DNA from: JBFJKD01 sp038106145
GTDB taxonomy: Bacteria; Pseudomonadota; Gammaproteobacteria; Pseudomonadales; Porticoccaceae
Assembly: GCA_038106145.1 (NCBI GenBank)
Contig: JAYODD010000011.1
Location: forward strand, 30,138-94,137
Direction of reading: 5' to 3'
Length of the DNA stretch: 64,000 nucleotides
Below are positions 25,840 to 34,379 of this stretch, one piece after another. Position numbers and translations under genes: made by a program. The notes under the pieces were generated by a model, which saw only the letters and a program-made list of their open reading frames with translations, did no database searches and was not told the origin of the DNA. Each line of letters opens with the position of its first letter. The stretch's first letter is position 1.

Positions 25840-26967
25840 ATGGATATGCAACGTTTACCAAGAAAACTACCCCTGTTAACCGCAATGGGCTGCCTGAGCT
25901 TCGGCCTGGGCTTTAGTGCGCCTACGGTAGCTGTGGAAGAAGGGGTTTGTGGACCCATGGATGTGGTGTTCGTGGTCGATGATACCGGCAGTATGGGCGA
26001 TGCCATCACCAATATTCAGGCGGGCATCGCCAGTATTGCTGCGGATGTCGTCACCGCCTCCGGTGGAGATTATCAGATGGGCCTGGTCACCTTTAAGGAC
26101 AATCCCGCAACGGTTGTTGACCTCGCCCCCGTCAATGGTGCCGCCGTGCTCGCAGGGGTTGGCGTCCTGACTGCCTCTGGTGGCCTTGGGGGTCCAGAGG
26201 CTTCCGATGCCGCTTTGGATATGGTGGTTAATGGCACGGATGTGGCTTCGGGAGCGGGTTGTACCGGAGTGCCGTTTAATAATGCCGGATTCCGCCCGGG
26301 CGCCGACAAGCTGGCGATTATGCTAACCGATAATTTACCCGGTGGTTGTGATGATACGTTTACTCCAGGGGTGGACGATACCAATGCCGCCCGGGTGGCC
26401 AGTGACGCCTCAGCCGCGGGCATCAGTATCTCGGCGATTTACAATGCCAACTCTCCCAGTCCCACTGTGGTCGGTATTATGAACCACTACGCGGTCACCA
26501 CCGGGGGTGTATTCGCTATCACCCCGAGTAATGGATCCGGTACGGACACGGTTATCACCGATCTGATCGCTGCCTGTGGTAGTTCGGCAGACGGTTGTCC
26601 GCTGTCCCAGGGCTACTGGAAAAATCACGAGGAGGATTGGCCCGTTACTGAGTTGACCATCGGTGGAACTGTCTATGACCAGGGGCAATTGCTGGAAATT
26701 CTCACCACGCCACCGAAGAGAGGTAATTCCTATCTGATTCTAGCTCACCAGTTGATTGCGACATTGCTCAACATTGCCAATGGCTCCAACCCGGCGTTTA
26801 TCAATGATACGGTGGTGGCTGCTGACGCTGCTTTGGTCGGAGTGAACCTGTTGGGAGGCTATATCAAGAACAGCAGCTTGAATGCGCTGGCGGGTATCCT
26901 CGACGACTACAACAATCGTGAGCTGACGCCGGACTGTAACGACCCGGAGGCGTCAGGTTCGCAGTAA
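25840..26967 (+). CDS. exported von Willebrand factor A protein with C-terminal GYWKNH domain
   Basis: 375 residues. A signal peptide (PLLTAMGCLSFGLGFSAPTVA) precedes a vWA domain whose metal-ion site VDDTGSMGD holds D47, T49 and S51, with a later LTDN aspartate. The vWA part is Gly/Ala/Asp-rich and has three internal cysteines. From residue 250 a second module begins with CPLSQGYWKNHEEDWPV, a motif seen in many bacterial and archaeal surface proteins, followed by helices with repeated Asn/Ala/Leu. No membrane anchor, LPXTG or PEP-CTERM tail is visible, so it is likely secreted. AAGGA precedes the ATG. Adhesion or matrix role is inferred from domain type and the upstream riboswitch-like leader. 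Confidence 0.8.
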   Translation: MDMQRLPRKLPLLTAMGCLSFGLGFSAPTVAVEEGVCGPMDVVFVVDDTGSMGDAITNIQAGIASIAADVVTASGGDYQMGLVTFKDNPATVVDLAPVNGAAVLAGVGVLTASGGLGGPEASDAALDMVVNGTDVASGAGCTGVPFNNAGFRPGADKLAIMLTDNLPGGCDDTFTPGVDDTNAARVASDASAAGISISAIYNANSPSPTVVGIMNHYAVTTGGVFAITPSNGSGTDTVITDLIAACGSSADGCPLSQGYWKNHEEDWPVTELTIGGTVYDQGQLLEILTTPPKRGNSYLILAHQLIATLLNIANGSNPAFINDTVVAADAALVGVNLLGGYIKNSSLNALAGILDDYNNRELTPDCNDPEASGSQ

Positions 26968-27008
26968 ATAGTTGCAGATTTATTTCCGTGAATCCTCACA
27001 TGAAAACG

Positions 27009-27037
27009 AGCCACCGCACACATTGGGTGGCTTTTTT
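27009..27037 (+). terminator. rho-independent terminator after the vWA gene
   Basis: Stem AGCCACC (27009-27015)/GGTGGCT (27026-27032) with a 10-base loop, followed directly by a run of six T. Confidence 0.85.
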
Positions 27038-27247
27038 GTATTTTTTGTGCGCAAAGCGCTGTGTTGTAAGGCCTCTGTGCGGCTGTTGTGAAGTTGTTTT
27101 CCATTGTTCGCTCGACAGTCGCACCGTCAGGATTTACCGCACGCAGGAATTAAACCTTATCCAACATCAGGAGGGCCGCCTTTGTAAAACGCGATAGTTG
27201 AGGCTGCAAGATTGATTTTTCACGCCTGAACTTTTCTGGAGGTTTCT

Positions 27248-27455
27248 ATGGGTGGTGATCTGGATTTACATTCTGTGATAGATAATGCACACCCGGTCCG
27301 GGCCGGTTACATAAAAAAATACCTGCACACGCCTGCGCAAACTCAATGCCGAAAAACTCGAGAAGCATTTGGCAGAGGGTGCCGAAGCCGGGCTACAGGA
27401 ATTATCGGCAACGTATAGTCAGGCTATGAAGCAAACCAAAAAATTGTTTGGCTAA
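27248..27455 (+). pseudogene. small gene split by a frameshift at an A7 run (function unknown)
   Basis: GGAGG stands six bases before the ATG at 27248, and the first frame reads MGGDLDLHSVIDNAHPVRAG. It then runs over seven A (27313-27319). After this run the good coding frame is shifted by one base and reads RLRKLNAEKLEKHLAEGAEA... to KKLFG and a TAA at 27453, while the original frame goes on with poor composition. Joined, the product would be about 69 residues, with a Lys/Glu-rich helix at the C-terminus. This may be a one-base insertion, a programmed +1 shift, or a sequencing error. A terminator follows at 27509. I know no family. Confidence 0.4.
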
Positions 27456-27508
27456 AACCTTAGTTGCCTGGTGGTTACTTATTCCAATTGGCTATCAGGT
27501 GTAGGATT

Positions 27509-27557
27509 AGCCTCCGTAACGCTAGCAATTTAGCTAGGTATTATCGGAGGCTTTTTT
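27509..27557 (+). terminator. strong rho-independent terminator
   Basis: Outer stem AGCCTCCG (27509-27516)/CGGAGGCT (27545-27552) with an inner GCTAGC/TAGCTAG stem, followed by six T. Confidence 0.85.
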
Positions 27558-27719
27558 ATTGCAACGGCACTGGGTTTGAACTGCTAAGAAAGTCACTGTC
27601 ACAACGCCAGGACCGTGGGATGCGGGCACCCTGTGCCGAATTTGGCTCCCATTGGGAACTGTCGAATTTCGTGAGACAATCAGCCCGGTTAGCGAACAGC
27701 AACCCGCCATTGTGGCCCG

Positions 27720-28067
27720 ATGTGTTTGGCGCTCCGCGATGCGCTCAGGAAATGCTGCCCTGATAGCAGCGCGTGGTACAAAGGTGGTGATGAAATCGCG
27801 ATATTTTTGCCCGAATCGGACCGTGCGGCAGCCGAGGTAGTGTTTAAAAAAATACACCGAGAACCGATGGCCCACGCTACTGTTCGCCAGTGGCCCATCG
27901 ATTTCAGTGCAGGTGCCGCGATATTCAACCCTGCGCCGCCCAGTGTAGATACGGCATTGGGTATGGCGGATCAGACAATGTTCGAGGTGAAAAAATCAGG
28001 GAAAAATAATGTCGTCTACAAAGAATACCACACACAACAACGGGCGCCCGCCGTTCCCGATGAATAG
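27720..28067 (+). pseudogene. remnant of a GGDEF domain
   Basis: The frame reads ALRDALRKCCPDSSAWYKGGDEIAIFLPESDRAAAE and ends MADQTMFEVKKSGKNNVVYKEY, the second half of a GGDEF domain from just before the signature to the C-terminal helix. The signature is GGDEI, not GGDEF. The first half (D-L-T-G-L...DIDHFK) is absent: all three frames between the terminator and 27720 carry stops or no similarity. It has no ribosome site. Most likely a decayed diguanylate cyclase gene; a short expressed fragment cannot be excluded. Confidence 0.65.
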
Positions 28068-28109
28068 TTCTGTGCCGCTTCAGTGGCATTTTCCAGGTAG
28101 TGACACCTA

Positions 28110-28565
28110 ATGGAAATATGGGTGGACGCGGACGCCTGTCCGGTAGTGATCCAGGACATTTTATACCGGGCGGCGCAGCGCACCCAGGTGATGCTGACGC
28201 TGGTGGCCAATCAGCCATTGCGCACTCCCGGATCCCCTTTTATTAAAACTCTGGTGGTAACTTCGGGGTTCGATATGGCGGACAATGAAATCGTGGGCCG
28301 GGTTGGCGATGGCGATCTGGTTATTACCGCTGATATTCCCCTGGCGGCTGAAGTGATTGCTAAAGGCGCACATGTCCTCAGTCCCCGGGGCGAAGTGTAT
28401 ACACGGGATAACATCCGGGCGAAGCTCAATATGCGGGATTTCATGGATACGCTGCGGGGCAGCGGCCTGCACGGCGGCGGCCCCGCGCCACTCAGTCAGG
28501 GGGATCGCCAGGCATTTGCCAACCATCTGGACCGATGGTTAACCCGTAGCGCCAAAAATCAATAA
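28110..28565 (+). CDS. YaiI/YqxD family protein (DUF188, UPF0178)
   Basis: 151 residues opening with IWVDADACPVVIQDILYRAA and with GDGDLVITADIPLAAEVIAKG and LNMRDFMDTLRGSG, the signature segments of YaiI/YqxD. The aspartates resemble those of PIN-like nucleases, but no activity is established. Cytoplasmic. Length is the family norm. It stands 40 bases after the GGDEF remnant with no sign of an operon. Confidence 0.92.
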   Translation: MEIWVDADACPVVIQDILYRAAQRTQVMLTLVANQPLRTPGSPFIKTLVVTSGFDMADNEIVGRVGDGDLVITADIPLAAEVIAKGAHVLSPRGEVYTRDNIRAKLNMRDFMDTLRGSGLHGGGPAPLSQGDRQAFANHLDRWLTRSAKNQ

Positions 28566-29000
28566 GACCTGTAACGGGTTAATCCACCGACCGGTTTTCG
28601 CCGGAAGGTAATTCGACCTGGCGGACTGAATTTCGTGGCGCTGCCATACTGCGCCGATTCAGGTATGAGGCTGGACCAATGGGCCTGTCTGATCGGAACC
28701 GACGGAGGGATTGTTGTCGGTTTCCCGGTGGGCCGGGGTGGGGGTGATTGCTGTGGTGAATCCATACGCCCTGTATATTTGTCTGTCATTAGCGGGGTGG
28801 GGGTCCGGTGGCGATTCGGCATCTGCTGGTAACCGGTCCGATGATCCTTGCTGGATGCGGTATCGTTGGGCAAATTGTAGTCTCAAAAATAGTTGGCGGT
28901 CATTGGCGTTTGTCCGGATAATAGCGCGCGTTTTATCTGGGTGCCCCGACGAAGGGGGACCAGATACTGTCAAGTTATCCAGTGCGCAGGAGGTTGATCG
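28566..29000. other. intergenic stretch without a convincing gene
   Basis: 435 bases. Open frames on both strands give odd composition and lack ribosome sites. Two G-rich stretches (around 28730-28745 and 28795-28810) share GGGGTGGGGGT. GGAGG before the ATG at 29001 belongs to the next gene. Confidence 0.4.
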
Positions 29001-29321
29001 ATGTTACACCGCGTGATGCTATTGGGGTTATTGTTGTCCGCAACGGTGGGCTGTACCTGGGTGGACATCAGTCCGGCTGGAAAGGAGGTCATGCTGGTTA
29101 AGCCCGCTAATGTGACTAACTGCCGCTATATTGGGGTTACAACCTCGACGGTGAAGGGGGCGATCGGCAACCTGAACCGCCCAGAGCACAAGGTCACCGA
29201 GGAGTTGCAAACCATGGCGAGAAATCAGGCAGCGGTGATGGGTGGCGACTCGATTATCGCCAGGCGAGAAACCCGCACGCAAAGCACCCAGGCGTTTGAT
29301 GTGTATAAATGCGGTTATTAA
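29001..29321 (+). CDS. DUF4156 domain lipoprotein
   Basis: 106 residues. LLSATVGC is a lipobox, so the mature protein starts at Cys18 and is lipid-anchored. The mature part VMLVKPANVTNCRYIGVTTS, MARNQAAVMGGDSIIARRE and a terminal YKCGY match the DUF4156 pattern, with two more cysteines that may pair. The residue after Cys is Thr, which fits sorting to the outer membrane by the Lol system. Function unknown. AGGAGG lies upstream of the ATG. Confidence 0.85.
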   Translation: MLHRVMLLGLLLSATVGCTWVDISPAGKEVMLVKPANVTNCRYIGVTTSTVKGAIGNLNRPEHKVTEELQTMARNQAAVMGGDSIIARRETRTQSTQAFDVYKCGY

Positions 29322-29376
29322 CCATGGCCAGGCGCGGGCTCTGATTACGGCACTAAAGTAGTGGTGTGGTGAAATT

Positions 29377-29425
29377 AAAAAAACCGACTGGGGCCGGTGT
29401 GGCGGTATAAAAACCCTGGCCCCGG
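29377..29425 (-). terminator. rho-independent terminator of the nspC operon
   Basis: Read on the minus strand, a GGGGCC/GGCCCC stem (29423-29418 and 29395-29390), extended by CCG/CGG, ends in a run of seven T. It lies about 30 bases after the nspC stop. Confidence 0.7.
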
Positions 29426-29452
29426 TTTCTGCGATCCCGCGTTTCCCTAGTA

Positions 29453-30643
29453 TCAGGACAGGCGCTGTTTAAAATCGGCGTAACCAAACTCGCGAATAAC
29501 CTCGAGTTCGTCCGTGCGGGAATCCCACAACGCGATTGCGGGGAGTTTAATGCCGTTAAAGGTGGATGTTTTCACCATGGTGTAGTGGGACATGTCGTCG
29601 AACATCAGCCGTTGTCCAACCTGTAATGGCTGCGCAAAACTGTAATCGCCGATCACATCCCCTGCCAGGCAGGTCATACCCCCCAGACGGTAGCGGTGTG
29701 CGTATTGGTTAGCATCCCCCGCGTCGAGGATCTGTGGGCGGTAGGGCATTTCCAGAATGTCGGGCATATGGCAGGTAGCCGAGGTATCGAGAATAGCCTG
29801 GGACATACCGTTCCAGCTGATGTCCAGTACTTCCGCCACCAATATGCCGGTGTGAATGGCAATCGCCTCGCCCGGTTCGAGATAGACCTGCACCTGGTGT
29901 CGCGCGGCAAAATCCCTGATCAACGCGATCAGATCGTCGATCTGATAATCGTCACGGGTAATATGGTGGCCACCGCCAAAATTTACCCATTGCATGCGCG
30001 GTAGCAGGTGACCGAATTTTTCCTCAACCACCTTTAATGTGCGTTGCAGCGGAGGCACATCCTGTTCGCACAGGGTGTGAAAATGCAGACCGCTGATGCC
30101 CTCCAGGGACTGTCCGCTAAATTGTGAAACGGGAATGCCAAGGCGCGAGCAGGGCGCGCAGGGATCATAAATCGGCACCGTGCCTTCGGAGTGTTCCGGA
30201 TTGATGCGCAGCCCAAATTCCAGTTCGGGGCGTTGCTGCCGCGCTGCTTTGACCAGCGGCTGGAAGCGTTGCCACTGGCCAAAGGAATTAAATACAACGT
30301 GGTGGGCAAAGCCGAGAATTTCCCGCAGATCCGCCTCCGTGTAGGCAGCCGAAAATACGTGGGTTTCGCCTCCGTAGTGCTCCGCACCGAGTTGCGCCTC
30401 GTGTAAACCGCTGGCGCAGGTGCCGGACAGGTAGCTGGAGACCAGTGGCCCCAGGCGCCACAGGGAAAATGCTTTAAGTGCCCCGAGGATTTTTGCGCCA
30501 CTGCTGGATTGTACTTGCGCCAGTATGCGCAGGTTGCGCTCCACCGCGGCGCGGTCAACCACAAAGCATGGACTCGGTACGCGGCCGGCGTCGAAATTCG
30601 CAAAAGGATTATTATTCACAGGCGTCTGATCCGTTGCTGGCAT
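29453..30643 (-). CDS. nspC: carboxynorspermidine/carboxyspermidine decarboxylase
   Basis: 396-residue PLP enzyme of the alanine-racemase fold-type III group. The PLP lysine is K57 in LGALKAFSLW; FGLRINPEHSEG, HFHTLCEQ, NFGGGHH and EPGEA follow in family order. It removes CO2 from carboxynorspermidine or carboxyspermidine to give norspermidine or spermidine, the last step of the alternative polyamine route. It lies 26 bases after the dehydrogenase gene and ends at a terminator, so it closes the operon. Which amine is made cannot be told from sequence. Confidence 0.93.
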   Translation of the reverse strand: MPATDQTPVNNNPFANFDAGRVPSPCFVVDRAAVERNLRILAQVQSSSGAKILGALKAFSLWRLGPLVSSYLSGTCASGLHEAQLGAEHYGGETHVFSAAYTEADLREILGFAHHVVFNSFGQWQRFQPLVKAARQQRPELEFGLRINPEHSEGTVPIYDPCAPCSRLGIPVSQFSGQSLEGISGLHFHTLCEQDVPPLQRTLKVVEEKFGHLLPRMQWVNFGGGHHITRDDYQIDDLIALIRDFAARHQVQVYLEPGEAIAIHTGILVAEVLDISWNGMSQAILDTSATCHMPDILEMPYRPQILDAGDANQYAHRYRLGGMTCLAGDVIGDYSFAQPLQVGQRLMFDDMSHYTMVKTSTFNGIKLPAIALWDSRTDELEVIREFGYADFKQRLS

Positions 30644-30669
30644 GGACCAAACCTGTTGCGCTGCACCAC

Positions 30670-31869
30670 TTAGTCACCCAGTCCATTGTGGTCGAGTTCC
30701 ACCACCTCCCACGGCAGGCCGTAGCGATTCAGATCCTCCATAAAAGGGTCTGGATCGAGCTGTTCCATATTCCATACCCCCGCGCGCGCCCATTTGCCTT
30801 CGAGCATCATTTTGGCGCCGATCATCGCGGGCACGCCGGTGGTGTAGGAAATTGCCTGAGATTGCACTTCCCGGTAGCAGGTTTCGTGATCGCAAATATT
30901 GTAGATGTAGACTATTTTTTTGTGTCCGTCCTTGACTCCGGTCGCGACGCAACCGATACAGGTTTTACCTTTGGTCAGGGGGCCCAGACTGGAAGGGTCC
31001 GGCAGTAGTGCTTTGAGAAACTGCAGGGGAATAATTTCCCTGCCCTCGTACATCACTGGATCAATGCGCGTCATGCCGACGTTACCCAGCACTTCCAGAT
31101 GTTTCAGGTAATTGTCCGAAAATGTCATCCAGAAGCGGGCGCGTTTGATTCCAGGAAAATGCTTGGCGATGGATTCCAGTTCCTCGTGGTACATCAAATA
31201 GATTTTTTTCGGGCCGATACCGTCGGGAAAATCGAATACACGGGACTCGGCCAGCGGCGGTGTCGTTTGCCATTCGCCGTCCTGCCAGTAGCGTCCTTCG
31301 GCGGTGACTTCGCGAATATTGATTTCCGGATTAAAGTTGGTGGCAAACGGCTGGCCGTGGTCGCCGGCATTGCAGTCGATGATATCCAGTTCGTGAATAT
31401 CGTCGAGCAGATGTTTTTTGATGTAGGCGGTGTATACATTGGTAACTCCGGGGTCAAAACCGGAGCCCAGCAAAGCCATCAGGTTGGCTTGTTTAAATTT
31501 GTCGTGATAGGCCCACTGCCAGCTGTATTCGAACTTCGCCTCGTCGGGCGCTTCGTAGTTGGCGGTATCGAGGTAGTGAACGCCGGTTTGCAGGCAGGCA
31601 TCCATAATAGTCAAATCCTGATAGGGGAGAGCAACGTTAATCACCAGCGACGGCTTTTCGCGGTTGATCAGCGCAACTAGTTCGGGCACGTTGTCCGCAT
31701 CCACCTGCGCGACGTCGACAGGTCGCTTGATTTGCGCGGCGATTTTTTTACATTTTTCCAGGGTGCGACTGGCCAGTACAATGCTGGAAAATACTTCGGG
31801 TATCTGGGCGCATTTATGCGCGACCACGGCACCGACGCCTCCAGCGCCGATAATTAATACTTTTGCCAT
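30670..31869 (-). CDS. carboxynorspermidine dehydrogenase (saccharopine dehydrogenase family)
   Basis: 399 residues with a Rossmann GxGGVG at the start (VLIIGAGGVGAVVAHK) and the C-terminal saccharopine dehydrogenase domain (GSGFDPGVTNVYTAY, GHKKIVYIYNICDHE, ISYTTGVPAMIGAKM). With NADPH it condenses aspartate beta-semialdehyde with a diamine to give the carboxy-polyamine that NspC decarboxylates. Its pairing with nspC identifies the role over lysine metabolism. It is 112 bases after speA in the same direction. Confidence 0.92.
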   Translation of the reverse strand: MAKVLIIGAGGVGAVVAHKCAQIPEVFSSIVLASRTLEKCKKIAAQIKRPVDVAQVDADNVPELVALINREKPSLVINVALPYQDLTIMDACLQTGVHYLDTANYEAPDEAKFEYSWQWAYHDKFKQANLMALLGSGFDPGVTNVYTAYIKKHLLDDIHELDIIDCNAGDHGQPFATNFNPEINIREVTAEGRYWQDGEWQTTPPLAESRVFDFPDGIGPKKIYLMYHEELESIAKHFPGIKRARFWMTFSDNYLKHLEVLGNVGMTRIDPVMYEGREIIPLQFLKALLPDPSSLGPLTKGKTCIGCVATGVKDGHKKIVYIYNICDHETCYREVQSQAISYTTGVPAMIGAKMMLEGKWARAGVWNMEQLDPDPFMEDLNRYGLPWEVVELDHNGLGD

Positions 31870-31981
31870 AGCGATGTTCTCCGTTACCAGTGGCTAGTAA
31901 GCGGTGCTTGAAGTCGGGAAACAACGGCTCCGACTCTATCCACTCCGCAATAAAATTAAATTAATTGGTTAGTTTGAAAAA

Positions 31982-33925
31982 TTAGCGTTCGAAATAAGTA
32001 TAGCCACGCAAGCTTTCCGCGAACGCGCCGAGCATTTTTTGACGTTCGGACACGCTGATTCTGCCTTCGCGCACAGCCTGTTCCGCGGTGGCGCGAAAAC
32101 GTTCATACATAATTTTGGGATCGTATTCCACGTAGCTCAGGACGTCGGCGATGCTATCGCCTTCGAGTTCATGGACAAAATCGAAGCTGCCATCGCCGTT
32201 AATGCGCACGCTGGCGACATTGGTATCGCCAAACAGATTGTGTAAATCGCCAAGAGTCTCCTGGTAGGCACCTACCAGAAATACGCCCATATAATATTCC
32301 TCGCCAGCGCGCAGGGGATGTACCGACAACGTATTAAGGGGTCCTTCGGGATGGGGGAAATTGTCAATTTTGCCGTCGCAGTCACAGGTCAGATCCGCGA
32401 TGATCGCCTCGCGGGTCGGTTGTTCATTAAGGCGGTGGATCGGCATGATAGGAAATACCTGTTTGATCGCCCAGGCATCCGGCAGTGACTGAAACACACT
32501 GAAATTACCGTAATAAATATCCGCCAGCAAACCCTGCAGATCTTCGAGTTCCGCCGGTATACGCTCCAGATGGGGCAGGTGTGCGGCGATATTCTGCAAT
32601 ACGTTGAGATAGATGTTTTCCCCCAGCGAACGAGTGCGCAAATTTATTTCGTTGCGCAGAAAAAGTTCCTGTAACTGGCTGCGATAGTGAATGGCGTCGT
32701 TGTAGCATTCCTGCAACGTTCGCGGGGCAATATGCCCCAGCACGGCCCATAAATTTTTAATCTGTTCATTGCTGTCTGCCGGTAAAACGTCCGGGACATT
32801 GCTGGGACTGAAGGTGCTGGTATCAAGTACGTTGAACAGGAGTACGGAGGTATAGGCCACGGTCGCTCGTCCCGACTCCGTTACGATGACCGGGTGCGGA
32901 ACGGATTCCGGATCCAGGGCTTCCTGAATCGCCTCCACAATATCCGTGCAGTATTCGCGCAAATTGTAGTTGCGGCTATGGGTGTCGTTGCTGCGCGACC
33001 CGTCGTAGTCGACGGCCAGACCGCCGCCTAAATCGAGGTAGCCGAGGGGCGCGCCTTCGCCGATTATATCGATGTAATAACGACAGGCCTCCAGTACGCC
33101 CGCGCGAATATCGCGGATGTTCGGAATTTGCGATCCCAGGTGGAAGTGCAGCAGTTGCAGACAGGACAGCATATCGGCCGCTTTTAACCCGTCGATAATC
33201 TCGATGATCTGCGTGGTGGTTAGTCCGAACAGGCTGCGATCACCGCTATCGTTGCTCCAGTGACCGTCCACCTTGGTCATCAGTTTCAACCGCAGGCCGA
33301 TCATTGGTTCTATCCCCAGTGCGCGGCTGCGCTCGATAATGATCGGTAGTTCCGCCGGGGTCTCAATGACGAATACACAGGGGATTCCCAGCTGACGCGC
33401 GCGCAAACCCAGGTCGATAAACTCTGAGTCCTTATAGCCATTACACACGATCAGGCTGTCCCGATCCTGCAGGGAGGCCATGGCGATAATTAGCTCCGCC
33501 TTGCTACCTGCTTCGAAACCGTGGTGAAAATGTTTGCCAAAGCGGGCAATTTCCTCCACCACATGGCACTGCTGGTTCACCTTGATGGGAAATACGCCGC
33601 GGTAATGGTTTTGATAGTCGAGGGCGGCGATGGCGTCGGCAAATGCGGTGTTCAGCTGGCGAATTCCAGCGTCGAGAATATTCTCCACTCGCAGCAGCAG
33701 GGGCATATCCAGCTCCCGCTGTTTCAGGCCGCGGGCAATCTCCAGCAGGGATACCTGGCTATTGCTGACATCGTTGTTGCCATTGCCGCCATTTTCCGAG
33801 GTGCTGATATTCAGCGTGACCTCACCGACCTCGGAGATACGAAAATAACCGCCGCCCCAGTCGTTGATACCATAGTGCTGGGCAGCTTTTTCGACTGACC
33901 ACTCGGGGGAAGTAAGCGTGTTCAC
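31982..33925 (-). CDS. speA: biosynthetic arginine decarboxylase
   Basis: 647-residue PLP enzyme that makes agmatine from arginine. The PLP lysine is K115 in FPIKVNQQ; HHGFEAGSKAEL, LLHFHLGSQIPNIRDI, LDLGGGLAVDYDG and the C-terminal VSERQKMLGAFAESLRGYTY are characteristic. Length matches E. coli SpeA. It is first of three polyamine genes; the agmatine-to-putrescine genes (aguA/aguB or speB) are not in the window. A Cra-like palindrome lies about 130 bases upstream. Confidence 0.96.
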   Translation of the reverse strand: MNTLTSPEWSVEKAAQHYGINDWGGGYFRISEVGEVTLNISTSENGGNGNNDVSNSQVSLLEIARGLKQRELDMPLLLRVENILDAGIRQLNTAFADAIAALDYQNHYRGVFPIKVNQQCHVVEEIARFGKHFHHGFEAGSKAELIIAMASLQDRDSLIVCNGYKDSEFIDLGLRARQLGIPCVFVIETPAELPIIIERSRALGIEPMIGLRLKLMTKVDGHWSNDSGDRSLFGLTTTQIIEIIDGLKAADMLSCLQLLHFHLGSQIPNIRDIRAGVLEACRYYIDIIGEGAPLGYLDLGGGLAVDYDGSRSNDTHSRNYNLREYCTDIVEAIQEALDPESVPHPVIVTESGRATVAYTSVLLFNVLDTSTFSPSNVPDVLPADSNEQIKNLWAVLGHIAPRTLQECYNDAIHYRSQLQELFLRNEINLRTRSLGENIYLNVLQNIAAHLPHLERIPAELEDLQGLLADIYYGNFSVFQSLPDAWAIKQVFPIMPIHRLNEQPTREAIIADLTCDCDGKIDNFPHPEGPLNTLSVHPLRAGEEYYMGVFLVGAYQETLGDLHNLFGDTNVASVRINGDGSFDFVHELEGDSIADVLSYVEYDPKIMYERFRATAEQAVREGRISVSERQKMLGAFAESLRGYTYFER

Positions 33926-34379
33926 TGGCGGGCTCCTGGTGGCGAGAAGGTGGCGCAGTCATAGTGCAGTCAGAGCACTAGCGGGCAGCACGCCATTTTT
34001 GCGCATATTGTAAGGACGTTGCGGTTGGTATTCCACCCATTAACGCAAAACTGAATCGATTCAGATTCCAGCCGCGACGCCGCTTCATGCCAGGGGTTAT
34101 TCGCCGGGTAATTTACACTGGATAGCCAGGGAAACTGCGAATCAAGGCGGTGCCCGGCTCGCATTTAAACCAGCGCGGCATAAATCGAACCGGGAAAAAA
34201 TGTGATCAGCGGCGAAGCTTAATTACTGCGGCCGAAAAATGGCGCTGTCAGCTGGAAACGCACAGCCAGATTGTCGGGGCTAGATAAATCCAGGCTACTG
34301 CTGGTGACGGGTGCCATCCAGTACTGCGACCGGCATGGCGACGGGCGTAACGCGCTGGGTGGGAATCGGCCCTCTGTCT
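33926..34379. other. intergenic stretch between the CsiV gene and speA
   Basis: 454 bases with no convincing gene. On the minus strand, frames after the CsiV stop read on for 30-60 codons with coding-like composition (one ends VRFQLTAPFFGRSN), which may be decayed sequence. It should contain the speA promoter; a TACAAT near 34010 (minus strand) is a possible -10. Confidence 0.35.
34051..34064. promoter_or_regulatory. perfect palindrome CTGAATCGATTCAG (LacI/Cra-type operator)
   Basis: A 14-base perfect palindrome with a central CG, the form bound by LacI-family repressors and agreeing with the Cra/FruR consensus (core TGAAWCG). It lies upstream of the presumed speA promoter. No LacI-family gene is in the window. 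Confidence 0.45.

Noticed and set aside
26988..27197. Short plus-strand frame after the vWA gene
   Set aside because: It runs through the terminator hairpin at 27009-27037, so it cannot be a normal gene.
28711..29016. 101-codon frame before the DUF4156 gene
   Set aside because: Composition is unlike neighbours, no ribosome site, and it overlaps the start of the supported lipoprotein gene.
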